From: Thunnus maccoyii
Lineage: Eukaryota > Chordata > Actinopteri > Scombriformes > Scombridae
Reading direction: 5' to 3'
Assembly (NCBI RefSeq): GCF_910596095.1
Contig: NC_056546.1
Span: 23,712,425 to 23,776,424 of the forward strand
Length of the DNA stretch: 64,000 nt
A program made the translations under genes and the position numbers. A model generated the notes under the pieces. That model was given only the letters and a program-made list of their open reading frames with translations. It made no database searches and was not told where the DNA came from. Numbering within the stretch: position 1 is the first letter of the stretch; each line of letters opens with the position of its first letter. Positions 1 through 12,588 of this stretch are shown piece after piece.

Positions 1-2239
1 ATACTAATTTGTGTCTGATATGTTTTTTTCCACAAAAAAGTTCAATTACCTATTTGAAAGAATTCTTAAAACTTTTCTAAGTTGTATATTGGACCAGGAT
101 TGGCTTCTGAGCTAGTTGTGATATCACAAAATTATGTCTGTACATATAAACCTTAAACACAGCTGTACGCTGAACACACAGAAAGTTTCCCTCTTCAGCA
201 GATGAATATGATCTTCTACTATCAAACTCTGGACATACAGTACATCATTCTACGCAGTGAAGGTTAATTCAAGTGAAATAACAAAAGGCAAAACACATTT
301 TTCAGTGGAGAGGAACTTAAATCATGTGTGTGATCCACCTTTGTGAAGATTGACTTTCAGTGCTGGTTGAATTTTTGGTAAGATTACAGTCATGTCTTTG
401 TCTGAGGTCAGCTGCTCCCTTTTCCCGCAGGGCTCCACTGAGTCATGACTGAGAAAATGGTGCCCCCTTTTTCTATGTGGGTGTGGATGTCTTCTTGGCC
501 TTTTTATATATACAAATTACCCAAACTGGTAAAATAAAAAGGGATTAAATGACATTAGTTTGATGATGCTCTTACATAAATTAAAATCACTGAATCCCTG
601 ACAGCTCCAGAGGTGCAGTGGCTGTGAATCAAAGCCACACCTCAAAGACAGCAATCAACAAGTTAAAAGATAAAGAAAAGATAAGAGATAAGAAAACTAA
701 TTCCGACAATTGTGACATCCATAAGAATATCTTATAATCAACATATTGTATCTTCAAAATATAGTAACATCACATAATAACTTTGTTATCACAATAGTAA
801 ATAGTTAACCATATAGGTTTTTGTTCTCATCACTTTACTTATAGAAAGTATCACTTACAACATGTGTGACATTAAGACAATAACAGAAAACAATTAGGCA
901 TCATAAAGATAACATAAAAGATATGATTTCACTTTCAATTTGTTGATAAAGTCAGGACAAAGGGTAAAAGTAATAATAATAAATAAATAATGTTTTTTTT
1001 CAATGATAAATTCCCCACGTGGAGTAATTTTCGTTTTGCTGTAAAAATAATTTCTCACATGTTTATTAGTACATTTGTTACGTTGAATATTTATTCCGTT
1101 AAAAAAAGAAGGTAGGTTCCAGTTCCTGTAAGTCTTGCCTCTCATAGTGGCATTTGATCAGTTGAAGGAGAACAGCATTTATTACCATTTGATATTTATT
1201 CATAAGTGACAGGAAAGGTTTTAAACCTGAGAAATCTCTCATAACTGAGAGGTTGAGCTTCATCATTTTGTAAGACTGCAAGAAAAGTTATATTCCTGTC
1301 AATCCAGTGTTGAAAATATAGTGATTTATTCTTTCTGGTTCTGTACTCATTGTTCCATATAATAGTTTTGTGGGGAGGGGAGGGTGGGGGGGCATGATGG
1401 TTGTTTTTTTTTTAAACAGCTTTATTGAAACAAATATACAACAAGTTTACAGCACCTTGTGTACACAACTTGAGTCCAACTTGAGTGGATTTGAATATTG
1501 AATTTGAATATAAAACTGGGTCAAAATAGTAAGAAAATAAATCAAATAGTACTATGAACAGAGACTCCTGTCATACTCACAAAAAACCAATAGTCAATCC
1601 AAACATTTTTCCAAAGAAATAAAAGGTGAGAGTAGATATGATCACCAATAAACTGTGACAATTTACCCCACAGTTGTTTTGTATGTGGACAGGACATAAC
1701 ATGAATGTACCAGCGTTTCCCTGAGCTCTCCAAATTAGATATAACAATGTGTATCTTTACTTTCTGCTCGTAAATAACGATCAGTTGGATAAAATCTGTA
1801 AAGCATTTTAAGGTTATCTCTTTAGTCATGATACCTGAACACCGGTGATGACGGCTGTAGTCGCAGGTCACATGTTATTGTTTGGAGCAGGAAACTGTCG
1901 GTTGCGTCTTGAACGCGGCGCTCAGCGGCTGCTCTCCGGGACATTTCTTCACTCATTGATGCTGTGTCTGCCTTTACTCTGTCCAGCATGACCATGGGAA
2001 GGGATGCTTATCGGGCAGAGACCGAATTTAATTTCCAGTATGCGTAGAAAGTGGAATAAACGACCTTTTAGCTCGCTAAGTTAGGTGGCTAGCCGCCGTA
2101 GCTCAGCTGCCTCTGGGAAAACGAGCTAACCGTGGCTAGCTACAGTGAGCCTCCAAGACGTGGAAGTTGGTGACTACCTGCACCCGGCTGTACAGCCTGC
2201 TAGTTACTTATTGTTGTGGAACGTAAAATGACAACAACA
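1..2239. other. 5' flank and 5' UTR region of inpp5f
   Basis: No convincing coding exon is visible in this stretch. Most of it is AT-rich, with short runs of A or T and no long conserved reading frame. A LINE relic on the minus strand lies at about 1404-1871 and is listed separately. From about 1880 to 2240 the base composition rises in GC and CpG, which fits a promoter and 5' UTR for the downstream plus-strand gene. I could not place the transcription start. Confidence 0.6.
1404..1871 (-). mobile_element. Degenerate LINE (L1-like) 3' fragment
   Basis: On the minus strand, 1871 to 1542 stays open for about 109 codons. It encodes a stretch with the spacing H-x3-C-x-HT-x3-WGK, which resembles the extreme C-terminus of fish L1-like ORF2 proteins and also the end of the LINE relic near 60.4 kb in this window. 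Downstream on the same strand are an AATAAA (reverse complement at 1421-1426) and then an A-run (T-run at about 1404-1413), as expected at the 3' end of a retroposed copy. No intact ORF2 is present, so this is a dead fragment. The left and right limits are approximate. Confidence 0.5.
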
Positions 2240-5200
2240 ATGGAGCTGTTTCAAGCCAAAGACGAATATATTCTTCAGAGCGGGGACCGAGCTCTGTGGT
2301 GCAGCCGCAAAGACGGGAGCATGACGGTCAGACCTGGTACGTACTGTATGGATGACAGCCGGCCATTTACCTGAAACTAACCCATCATTACAACCCTTTT
2401 CACTGAGCTGAGGGTTTCTACACCTGACAGGATTCCGCTGACATTATTTTCCTGCTGTCTTTGTGGATAAAATGTGGTCAAACTAATGTATCACTCGCAG
2501 CTGTCACCCGTTCATCCATGTAAATAGACATTATTGTTCATCCATGTAAGTTAAATAGACATTATCGTGATGATTGCTTAAAACACTCGTAGTAATCCAG
2601 CTTTCTTAACCATAAAACAAGCTGTTTGCCATAGGAGAGACTGGCATTAATGAGATGTGTCATTCCTAAGTCTTGAAGTCATCGTCCTAGCTTGCTTACT
2701 AATGCCAACACCCCTAACAGGCTTCAAAGTCCCAGCCTTGCTTATGTTACACACTGAGGGTAAAAACTGGACTCTCCAGTTCTTCTATACACCAAACTAG
2801 TACGTGGCCCTATTAAGGCGAGTTTCTGCTTTCAAATGATGTGTTTGACTTGTGGCTGCTTAAAAGACACACTGTACCTAAAGAGTGAATAATTAGAAAA
2901 CTAGAACATCATCCTCATAGTTAAAAAACGAAACCTGTATGTGTAGTTGTTATTAATAAAAGTGTTATTGAAGTCTGAATTTGAGCAACAGTAAAGCAGC
3001 TCCTGGCATTACGTCTTGGTAACATTGCAGAAGCGAGTCCTGCTGCTGTGTCAATGAATTGGTCATGCCAAAATGAAATACCGTTGGCCGTGGGAATTAC
3101 ATATTCCCTGCCAAACTGAAAGCACTGCTGAGCTAAAAGAAACGTTTCACCACAGATGCCAGAAAGCTGAGCGTGTTATCCTCTGTGTCGGTTGAAGTTG
3201 TATGGCTGTGCAGCCATCCTGAACAGGTTTTTAGTTGCACCACTGTTTCATTATTTAATTGGAAAAAAGGGTTTCCACTCCTCACTGGGTTTCCAACTCC
3301 TCTACCCCTCAAGCACACAGTGAACTATTTCCATGATATTAGACGTTCTCAGTTGTGGTATTGTTTTAGTAGTTTGTTTTTCTGCAAGACGTTCCCCTTG
3401 GGGCCCTCTCAGCCGGCTCCCTTATACGTGAAATTCTCTGGCTCGTGGAACAGGAAGAGTCATTGTCTGTGGCTGCCTACAGTCAGTCCTCTCCACCCGT
3501 AACCACACCCTTTACATTTTTCCAATTTTCTCCACTATGATGTTTAATCCGTCACCAATGCTAAGCATTCCAGTTTTCCTTACAGTCATCGAGTTTGTGC
3601 ATGGCCATAACTGACTTCAGACTTGGCTTGGTGTTTGAACATGTTAGTAAATGGAGACAGGCTGGTGTTTTCTTCAATCAAATGACACTTTCTTCCAATT
3701 GAATGACACTCATTTTTTTGCAAATGTACATGAGAAATGACAGACCACCAAGATTATAATACATTTAGTGAAATCCTTCTCATTATATTTGCATTTACCA
3801 CAGTTGTAAGTTGTAGACGAAGTATTAAAATCTGCGTGGTTAAGAGTGTTTCACTGGTTATAGAAAATACGTTTTTGCATTGTAACAGGAAATCAGAAAA
3901 CCATGACTATTTTGAAATACTTTCGGTTTGGTTAATGCATCTATCTCTGATAGAAAAGGTGCGAGTACAGATGTCTCAAGAGGTGACTTGAGGCAAAGTG
4001 TCATATACAGTAGGATATTGTGCTTGCAAATATGCAAGTGTAATTTACAGAGTGAAAGCATACCATGCTGTTTGGTCTGGCTACACCAATGTTCTGATGT
4101 TTCATCTCCATATTTTTATTTCAGCAACAGACCTGCTGCTAGCCTGGAACCCAGTTTGTCTGGGTTTGGTGGAAGGTGTCATAGGAAAGATACAGCTGCA
4201 CACAGGTAAGTACTGTAGATAATGAAAAACTTTTGAACACTTTCTCCTTAGATGTTTACTGTTTTTTGCACAGAGCAGACAGATTCTTGCCACTATTTTT
4301 CCAAATGTCTGCATTGGCAGTCGGGTTAGCAAATCACCCAGTACTGTATGTTTCTTACTGACAAGAAAATGTGTGAAAAAATGTGTAAAAGTACTTTGAA
4401 AGGCATGTAGTCATGGAAAGGAATGAGCTGTTGGTGATGATTCAATCGATGACGAATCTGAGGGTCTGATTTTATTGATGTGCCTCACGGTAGGAGGTTT
4501 AAAATGAAGCATTATACCCTCCACAAGAAAATGTAATGAACAATCATATTGTTCTAGTACATCTGATAGATTAACATGATTTAAATATTTATTTACCAGA
4601 TATCTGCATTATTGAAAGAAGTCTGTGGTTAACGGCTGGTGTGCAGCTGTTTTCACACCTTTCAGAATGTGATGAATTCTGCACCTATGATTCAACTCCC
4701 CCCTTCTTCTTCTCCTTTTGGCAGATCTTCCTCTCGGACTTGTATTAATCCGTCAGAAAGCACTGGTGGGCCATTTACCAGGCAACCATAAAGTCTACAA
4801 GATCACCAAGATAGCTGTCATCCCTCTGTCTGACGAAGAGCCCCAGGAGCTCGAGCTGGAGGTGTGCATACTAATACTGTGATGAGACATGAGAAGCAGT
4901 GTTCATGTTCTAGTGTTTAAATTATTGCACTCAGCCGCCCTTGACAATCATTATTACAATGCGTGTGAAAATCCTAAATTGTTATTTAATGCACTCAAGA
5001 ATACCTTGTATGCGTCAGTGTGTGATTCATCTCTGACGGGCTGATAGCGGTGCAAAATAACTTGTAGATCTTTTTTATTTTATTAAAAGATCGGTTTTAT
5101 TTTCACCCACACATTTGAAGCGGAAATTAAATGCAGACAATGATTGTAAATTATCTCAGAGGAAGTTGAATATTGCTAAGATTTCAGTCTTTCAGGGGAG

Positions 5201-8200
5201 CTTCATGGATGGTGAGACAGAATATTTTCAAGTGAGTAATAACGGAGGAGATAGATCGTTCCTGGATAGGCTTTTAGAATCCATCCTGTTGTACATTGTG
5301 CTTGTACTGCAGAATAATCATTCCACACCTTTTTGTGCCCAGAAATCCTATAGCTTAATGTAGCTGTTAGGCTGTGTGTAGTAGTTTAGGAAAATGAAAA
5401 CTGCATAAAGTACTGTGTATTGTAGTTTTATGGTTGTATGTAGTGGGTAGTAATATTAGTAGTAGTAGTGTTTTTTGTGGTGCACCAGGGTTCCATATTG
5501 AATCTCATTGATTTTTGTTTTGAGAACTTCAATGTGGTACCAAATTCAGTTATGTCATCATCACCAAACTGGTCCTCTTTATCTTTCAAACATCACTATT
5601 ATGTTTATGAAATTTGTAAGATTACATACATTTGATAGAAAATCCTCTTTTTCAGCCTTGCAAGAAGCATCACTTTGGAATAGACAAACCAGAGAAACTG
5701 GCCCAGTCTCCCGATGAGTCAAAGTTCTTGATGAAAACTTTAAGCCAGATCAAATCTAATGTGGGTGTGCCCATCAAGAAAAAGGTATTTGTTTCTGTAC
5801 ATTTGATGAAATTGTCTTGTCATCTTCAAACCCACACACTACCTTTCTTATCTTTCTCACATCGAAAGGCTTTTAAGTCAGGATTTTTCTTTCTTTGCTT
5901 TGTCAACATATCACTCTTTTCTATCCACTTGCCCAATCCAGTATTCCCCTGCCTTCCAGGTAAAGGAAAACAAAGAGAAGGAACGTCTGGAGAGGCGGCT
6001 GCTTGATGAGCTGTACAAAATATTCATGGACTCGGATTCCTTCTACTATAGCATGACCTATGACCTGACAAACAGCGTGCAGCGCCAGGGAGACTCGGAA
6101 AAGACCAGTTTACCCCTGTGGAAACAGGTTTGTAGAGAAACACAAACATTAAGTTGGCCTTGTTATCTGTTTTTTGTATGTATTACAAAAACATACATCT
6201 GACTGTTGTTTTCATTCTCTGTGAAAGGTGGATGACCGTTTCTTCTGGAATAAACACATGATTCAAGACCTTATCAACCTTCAGGTAACACACAGAAATA
6301 CTGAGCAGCACGGCTTATTGTTGTTTTTCTATTTTCAGAATTGAATAATCGCACTGTGTCCCCAGATTTGATTTGTTGACAATTGCTGACAGAGTTATAG
6401 TATTTTTCATTACAAGTGTCTGCGAAAAGAGCGTAGCTGGCCCTGCTGGGTAAGCGTGTCAGTTGTATGAGCGGATGATTATCAGGACTTTATCACAAGT
6501 GTATGAAAATACTTGGTGAATAGGAGCGTTAACAGCTCTTAAGTTATGGAAGATTATCTGCTTTGGATACTTGATGGATGCAAAACGCTTCTCTCTTCTT
6601 AACATGGCAAACAGCATATTAAACCTTTTACATTTTGAATCCTCCAGGTTCCAGATGTGGACTTCTGGGTGATACCAATCATCCAGGGCTTTGTTCAGGT
6701 GGAGGAACTTGTAGTGAATTACAACGAGACCTCTGATGAGGAGAGGAGCAGCCCTGAGACGCCACCACAGGAGGTCACCTGTGTTGACGACATCCATCCC
6801 CGCTTCACTGTCGCCCTGATCTCCAGACGTAGTCGCCATCGTGCAGGTAACAAAGATAAGCTACTGTCGGTTTGGCTGAGGCTGACTCTGATTCAGCCTA
6901 AATATATGGGTGGTGTTCACCCCACGTCCAAATAGGATTCCTTTCAGGAAAGGCTTTACATAACTTGGTAGACAATGTTTTTTTTATTCCCTTCAAGTGA
7001 AGCGTGATCTGTGATATAAATAATCTTTGACTAGTGTTCATGCATTCTCCTTGCCCAAAGGGATGCGGTACAAACGCAGAGGAGTGGATACAGATGGCCA
7101 TGTGGCTAACTATGTGGAGACAGAGCAGTTGATCCACGTGCACAGCCACACTCTGTCCTTTGTGCAGACTCGTGGCTCTGTGCCTGTCTTCTGGAGCCAG
7201 GCAGGGTACCGCTACAATCCCCGGCCACGCTTAGAGAAAGGTCAGTGGAACCTACATTATCTTGCACACAGTCTATAAAGAGGGTTTCACAGTGAGTGCA
7301 CTGGGCCTTGCACTTCAGATATTTTTAAAGTTGCACCTTAAAAAAGACACAAGTGTTGTTCTTTGGTTTTGCACATCTGCCAGAGTCAGCTATGTCTTAC
7401 ATATTGACTTAAAGATATCTTGTTGGTTATGTGTCTTTATTCTGACTGGAATTTTGAGAGATTACAGATTGGATTTGGAGAATTTGCTGTGTTTTCAGAT
7501 GAAATAAAAACTGTGATTTGGTCCTTAGATCTTTATGGCATATGAAACATCACATCAGTCTCCAAAGTAACAATGATGTAACAGTTTGTCTTTAACCAGA
7601 TTGAATTCAATGGCAATCATTTCTATGTATATTTTCTGATGTTTCAGGAGAGAAGGAGACCATGTCTTACTTTTCTGCCCACTTTGAAGAGCAGCTTAAA
7701 ATCTGCAATAAGCAGGTGGGTTTGCTTTTCACATGTGTATACTTGGATATGTAGTTTGAATCTTCTCTCAAAGCTTTTTTCATGCACACTACCAAGCTTT
7801 ATGTGCTACCTGAAAATGACTCTGAGAAAATCTGGATCAGAACTGCTAACATTTTTTTGCCATAACCCTGCTGGTGTCATCTTTAAGCATATTTTGTACC
7901 ACTTATAAGTGATTGAAAATGTATTTAGGTAGATTAATTCATGTGTTTTAACAATAGTGATGCTGATTAGGTGCTGAGAGAAAGATGTTGCGGGTATGTA
8001 GCAGTCATGTTATGTCAAGCTTTTGAGACTGTTGGCCTATTCAACATCTCACTTTGTTTCCACAGGATTGGCTTAGCAGGGTCTAAATGTTAATACACAC
8101 AGGGCTTAACTCTTCATTGTCTTCTTCAGGTCATCATTAACTTAGTGGACCAAAGTGGACGGGAGAAGCTGATTGGTGACGCATATCTGAAGCAAGTCCT

Positions 8201-11200
8201 TCTTTACAACAACCCAAACCTCACATACGTTTCATTTGACTTCCACGAGCACTGGTGAGTGAACCTCTTTCCTCTTCAGTGTTACTTTCTATTTAATGTA
8301 CTCATAGCAATCTTATTTTATACCACAGTGCATTTACTTCCCCTTCATGCTTCTTATATCCTCTTTCCCAGCCGAGGTATGAAGTTTGAGAATGTGCAGA
8401 TACTGACAGATGCAATCTCTGATATCATCACTGACATGAAGTGGGCCTGGTAAGTATCATGTTAGTATTTTGTGCTTTTTAGAGAAATGTTAATAACGTG
8501 AACTCTTGGACATCTTCATTAGGACATGATATTTATTTGTAGTTAGAAAACATTGTTTAGCTTGTTTGTAATCTTTATTATTGGATTAAACATCTTATTC
8601 TGAGTGTATGTTGCTCCGTCAGGGTGGACCAGGATGGAGTCATCTGCAAGCAGGAGGGCGTCTTTAGAGTCAATTGTATGGATTGTCTGGACAGGACAAA
8701 CGTGGTCCAGGCAGCTATTGCTCGGGTGGTGATGGAACAACAGGTGAGATCTTTAACTTGTTGGGATAAATGCAAAGAAAACAGCATACATATCTCACAA
8801 CACAACATTTAAATTGTTATTATACACTGTAGTACAGCAATGGACTGTAAATGCTGCTTTTATGAATTTACTATTTCCTGTACCAGTGACCTTTGAAACT
8901 GAAACTTGCATAGTTCCTTAATGAAATCATAGTTACTAGTTATAAGGACAACATGAAGATAACAGTGTCCAGCAAACAGCTTTCTTTTTAAAATACATAT
9001 TTAGAATATGTAATAATCATTATTATCAACTTCATTGACTTAATTTATATGCCAGCGTTCTAAAATTATGATTGTAAAGTGATTCACCAGATTCACTTGG
9101 TAACATGAATCCTTGTCTCTGTTAGTTTGTAGGCTGTTTACTCTGTATTTGTACAACAGATTACTGGCATTTGCCTCTGTTTGTTCATCAGATCACACAC
9201 ACTAACAGTAGGCCTTTGATGTCTGTACAGCACTAAATGGCAACGGTAGCAGAAAAGATCTTACGGCACACTGGCATCCTAGTTTACACTCACAATATTT
9301 TCAGCTTTCTCGTAATCCAGCAACTCCCCTGTATTCATCTTGGATTAAATTTTGGATTACATTTAATGAGCAAATACAAGTGTAAATTGAGCAGTTCATG
9401 AAACTGGATACAGGCTGACCTTTCCCACAGGTGCAATGTAAACTGAAAGAGAGACAGTGTAACAGTGAGCCCATGGAGAAATGTCTCTTTTCTTCCCACA
9501 GCTGAAAAAGCTGGGTGTGATGCCTCCTGAGCAGCCTCTCCCTCCCAAATGCTACAGGATTTATCAGATCATGTGGGCCAACAATGGAGACACCATCAGC
9601 AGACAGTATGCAGGCACAGCAGCACTCAAGGTAGCATCACTGTCTTGATCACTGCACATTTGTTCACATCTGAATTAGCATTTTGTTTTGTTTATATGAT
9701 AGTTTAAACTCTTTATCTTATCTTTCTGTAATTTAGGATGAATAGGAAACAGAGCATTCAGTATTTGTAGTAATTTAAAGGATGACAAACATGAAATGCT
9801 TCAGACTTAACCTGTGTAGGCTGGAAGTGAAGCCAGATAATCTCTGGAAAGAACTAACCTGTAGACTGTTAAGTACACCAGACCTGCATTCACTACCAGA
9901 GCTGCAAATGCTACATGTGTTGAGAACACTGTTTCAATTGTTTTTAGGGAGATTTCACCAGGACGGGGGAGAGAAAATTGGCTGGAGTGATGAAGGACGG
10001 TGTGAACTCAGCCAACCGCTATTATCTGAACCGCTTCAGGGATGCTTACAGACAAGCAGTCATTGGTATGGAAGATTCTAGCTATAAATACTGTATGTGT
10101 GTGTTGATGCCCATCTTGTCTCAAAAACAGCCTTTGATTGGATCTTCTGCCTCTCCCTGCAGACCTAATGATGGGCCTGCCAGTGACGGAGGACCTCTAC
10201 TCCATCTTCAGTAAGGAGAAGGAGCATGAGGAGAAAGAGAAGGAAAGCCAAAGGGGAGCCCAGGAGCAGGTCAGCATCCTGCTTCAGACCTACATGCAGC
10301 TTTTGCTGCTCGACGATGAGAAGTTTCATGGAGGTTGGGCTCTGATCAACTGTGACATGAGGTTAGTGGCTTGTTTCCTTTCTGAATTTTGATGTTTATG
10401 AACTTAATTCACCAGGGGTATAGAGACAACCAACTCCTTTTATAGTATTTGGTAGACACAGCCAGCTTCAGATTTAAACATTGTTTTCAGAAGTTTCTGA
10501 AGTGCTATATCACGTTATTTCTCCCACCAGCCTTATTGACGCAACCAACAAAGATGTGGATGTGCTGCTGCTTCTGTCTGACAAAGCGTATTACATTGCT
10601 TAGTAAGTCTGACTTTAAATTTCCCCAAATATTTTTTTTTTTAGAAATTGTTTTTATGAATTCACTTATGTCTGCTTATTTGTAGCTACGATGAGGAAGC
10701 AGATAAAGTCAACCAATACCAGAGACTCAATTTAGAGGGTTTGGAAAAGATTGAAATTGGTAAGTAGTCAGTTGCACTCAAAGGAGAAGTGAGGTTCCTT
10801 CTATACTGACTGAGTCATCCAACACTTCCCGAAAGTGTGTTTAACGGTTTCTCAGTAACCTTTTAGCAATATCTCTGCTGATTATGATTCATGCAAAGTA
10901 AGCACATCACTAAAAGTGGAAGTTTTAAGTGTGTGTATTTTTCTGCAGGTCCGGAGCCTACGCTGTTTGGAAAGCCAAAGTTCTGCTGTATGCGTTTGCA
11001 TTACAGGAGTGAAGAGACGAGTGGATACTTTCACACACTACGAGCAGCCACACGAAATCCTGAGGACGATGGAAAAGGTAGGATATAATATACTGCTTTA
11101 AATTCTTTGACAGGCTAGAAAAGGAAGCTTTTTAGATCATAAACTTGATAGTGGTTGAGAAATCCATTGTGATATATTTCAGATACATTACAATGCATTG

Positions 11201-12588
11201 CTGAGATGCTTCGCATTACGAAACAGGCCACAGGGCTGGACCTACTAGTGGTTGAAAAGAAGCTGGAGAGGTGAGTCGCCATTAAGATCATTAGCATTAA
11301 TATGAGTCTCTCTTCACATAATTTAACCATTAAAATTCATATAAACATTTGCAACCATAATTTTAAACTTTTAACCACTGACAAGAGCTTTGAATCATGT
11401 GCTTTTTTGTGTCTGTGCTCCAGGCGGCAGAGTAAACCTCATGAGGACATAATGGGGATCCAGAACAAACCCGCAGACCAGGTCCAGGGCAGCTCTGGTC
11501 TGGCACAGGGCAAAAGTTTCATCCTAAACAAATTCTCCTCTCTCAATCAGAAAGTGAAACAGACCAAGACAAACGTAAACATTGGTCCCTTCAAGCCCCT
11601 CGGTAAGCTGGGAAGCTTCTCTAAGCCTGATGTGAAGGTCAATTTCCTGAAACCAACTATGCATGTCAACCTGTGGAAGTCGGACAGCAGCTTGGAGACA
11701 TCAGATGGCAACCCTGGCACCGGAGTCCTGAAAGATATTGGTGACGAGCACTCTGAAATTTCCGACGACTCTGACTCCTATAATTCTGACCCAGAGCACC
11801 CGTGCACTGGTTCCTTAGAAAATGTGGACTATGTGCTGCCCAGTTGTGGCATCGTAGCATCAAACCCACGACTGGGCAGTCGCTCCCAGTCCATTAGTAG
11901 CGTGGAGCCAAATATCCCCTCCGTCATCCGGGTCACTGGCTGTGACGGAAAGCAGGAAAGCTCCCCTCAAGTCAGTGATGACAAGTCCCCAGGGGCCGCC
12001 TCGGTGGCTGAAGAAGCCATTCTGATTGACTTTGGTACCCCTATTGAAGCCTACTGCCACCAGTTTGTCCAGGATGCACAGACCAAACCTGTTGAGGTGT
12101 TTGGAGAGCAGCCGCTAGCCGCTGCCCCCTCACTCAAACCTGTAGTGCCTGTGCAGAATAAGACCCCAGCAGACTCAGACAAGCAGCCAAGCTCCAAGCC
12201 ACAGCATCAGCAGGAGGAGCCCCAGCTCCCCAGGCCATCCCAGCTAGACGTCCAGTCCACTACCTCCAATTCCAACCTCCTCACCGTCCAGAAGCCCAGC
12301 TCTGCGGCGTCAGGAGGCTCTCAGAGAAGTCTGAGTTCACAGTTGGAGGGCAGCCTTGGCCCTTCACCTGCCGACAGCAACGGCAGCCGAGTGGTGTCCC
12401 CCTTTGCCAAGATCAAGAGCTCCATGGTCCAGGTGGCCAGCCTCACCCAGGCGGGACTCACCCAGGGCATCAACTTTGCCGTGGCGAAGGTTCAAAAGAG
12501 CCCAGAGCCAGATACTGTCAACGAGGCCCAAGAAAACGAGCTGAAGGCAATGTTTACACAGTGCCAGACCAGGATCATTCAGATCTAG
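2240..12588 (+). CDS. inpp5f: Phosphatidylinositide phosphatase SAC2 (inositol polyphosphate 5-phosphatase F)
   Basis: SAC-family phosphoinositide phosphatase of endosomes. The mammalian protein removes the 4-phosphate of PI(4)P; it was historically named a 5-phosphatase. Twenty coding exons join in frame to 1137 residues (human about 1132): 2240-2336, 4125-4205, 4725-4861, 5656-5784, 5960-6127, 6228-6284, 6648-6846, 7061-7240, 7648-7715, 8130-8254, 8372-8449, 8623-8743, 9502-9630, 9948-10065, 10163-10361, 10531-10602, 10686-10759, 10949-11077, 11183-11270, 11424-12588. Exon 12 carries the catalytic SAC motif NCMDCLDRTN. Exons 15-19 cover the hSac2 homology region. The large last exon is Ser/Pro-rich and low in conservation but ends with the conserved QTRIIQI. 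The start at 2240 matches the vertebrate MELFQAKD start and has a strong Kozak context; an in-frame ATG at 2228 would add four residues. Confidence 0.97.
2511..2565. repeat. Short tandem duplication in inpp5f intron 1
   Basis: TTCATCCATGTAAATAGACATTAT (24 bases, 2511-2534; written here only to identify it) recurs at 2537-2565 with a 5-base insertion in the second copy. It is a simple local duplication without an obvious role. Confidence 0.8.
8623..8743 (+). other. inpp5f: inpp5f exon 12: SAC catalytic motif
   Basis: This 121-base exon encodes FRVNCMDCLDRTNVVQ. It is the CX5R(T) active-site loop of SAC phosphatases (Cys nucleophile, Arg binding the phosphate), with no substitution in the catalytic residues, so the enzyme is predicted to be active. 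Confidence 0.95.

Noticed and set aside
3133-3502. Overlapping open frames in inpp5f intron 1
   Set aside because: Both strands are open by chance in a GC-neutral stretch. There is no splice-supported join and no similarity to the inpp5f protein.
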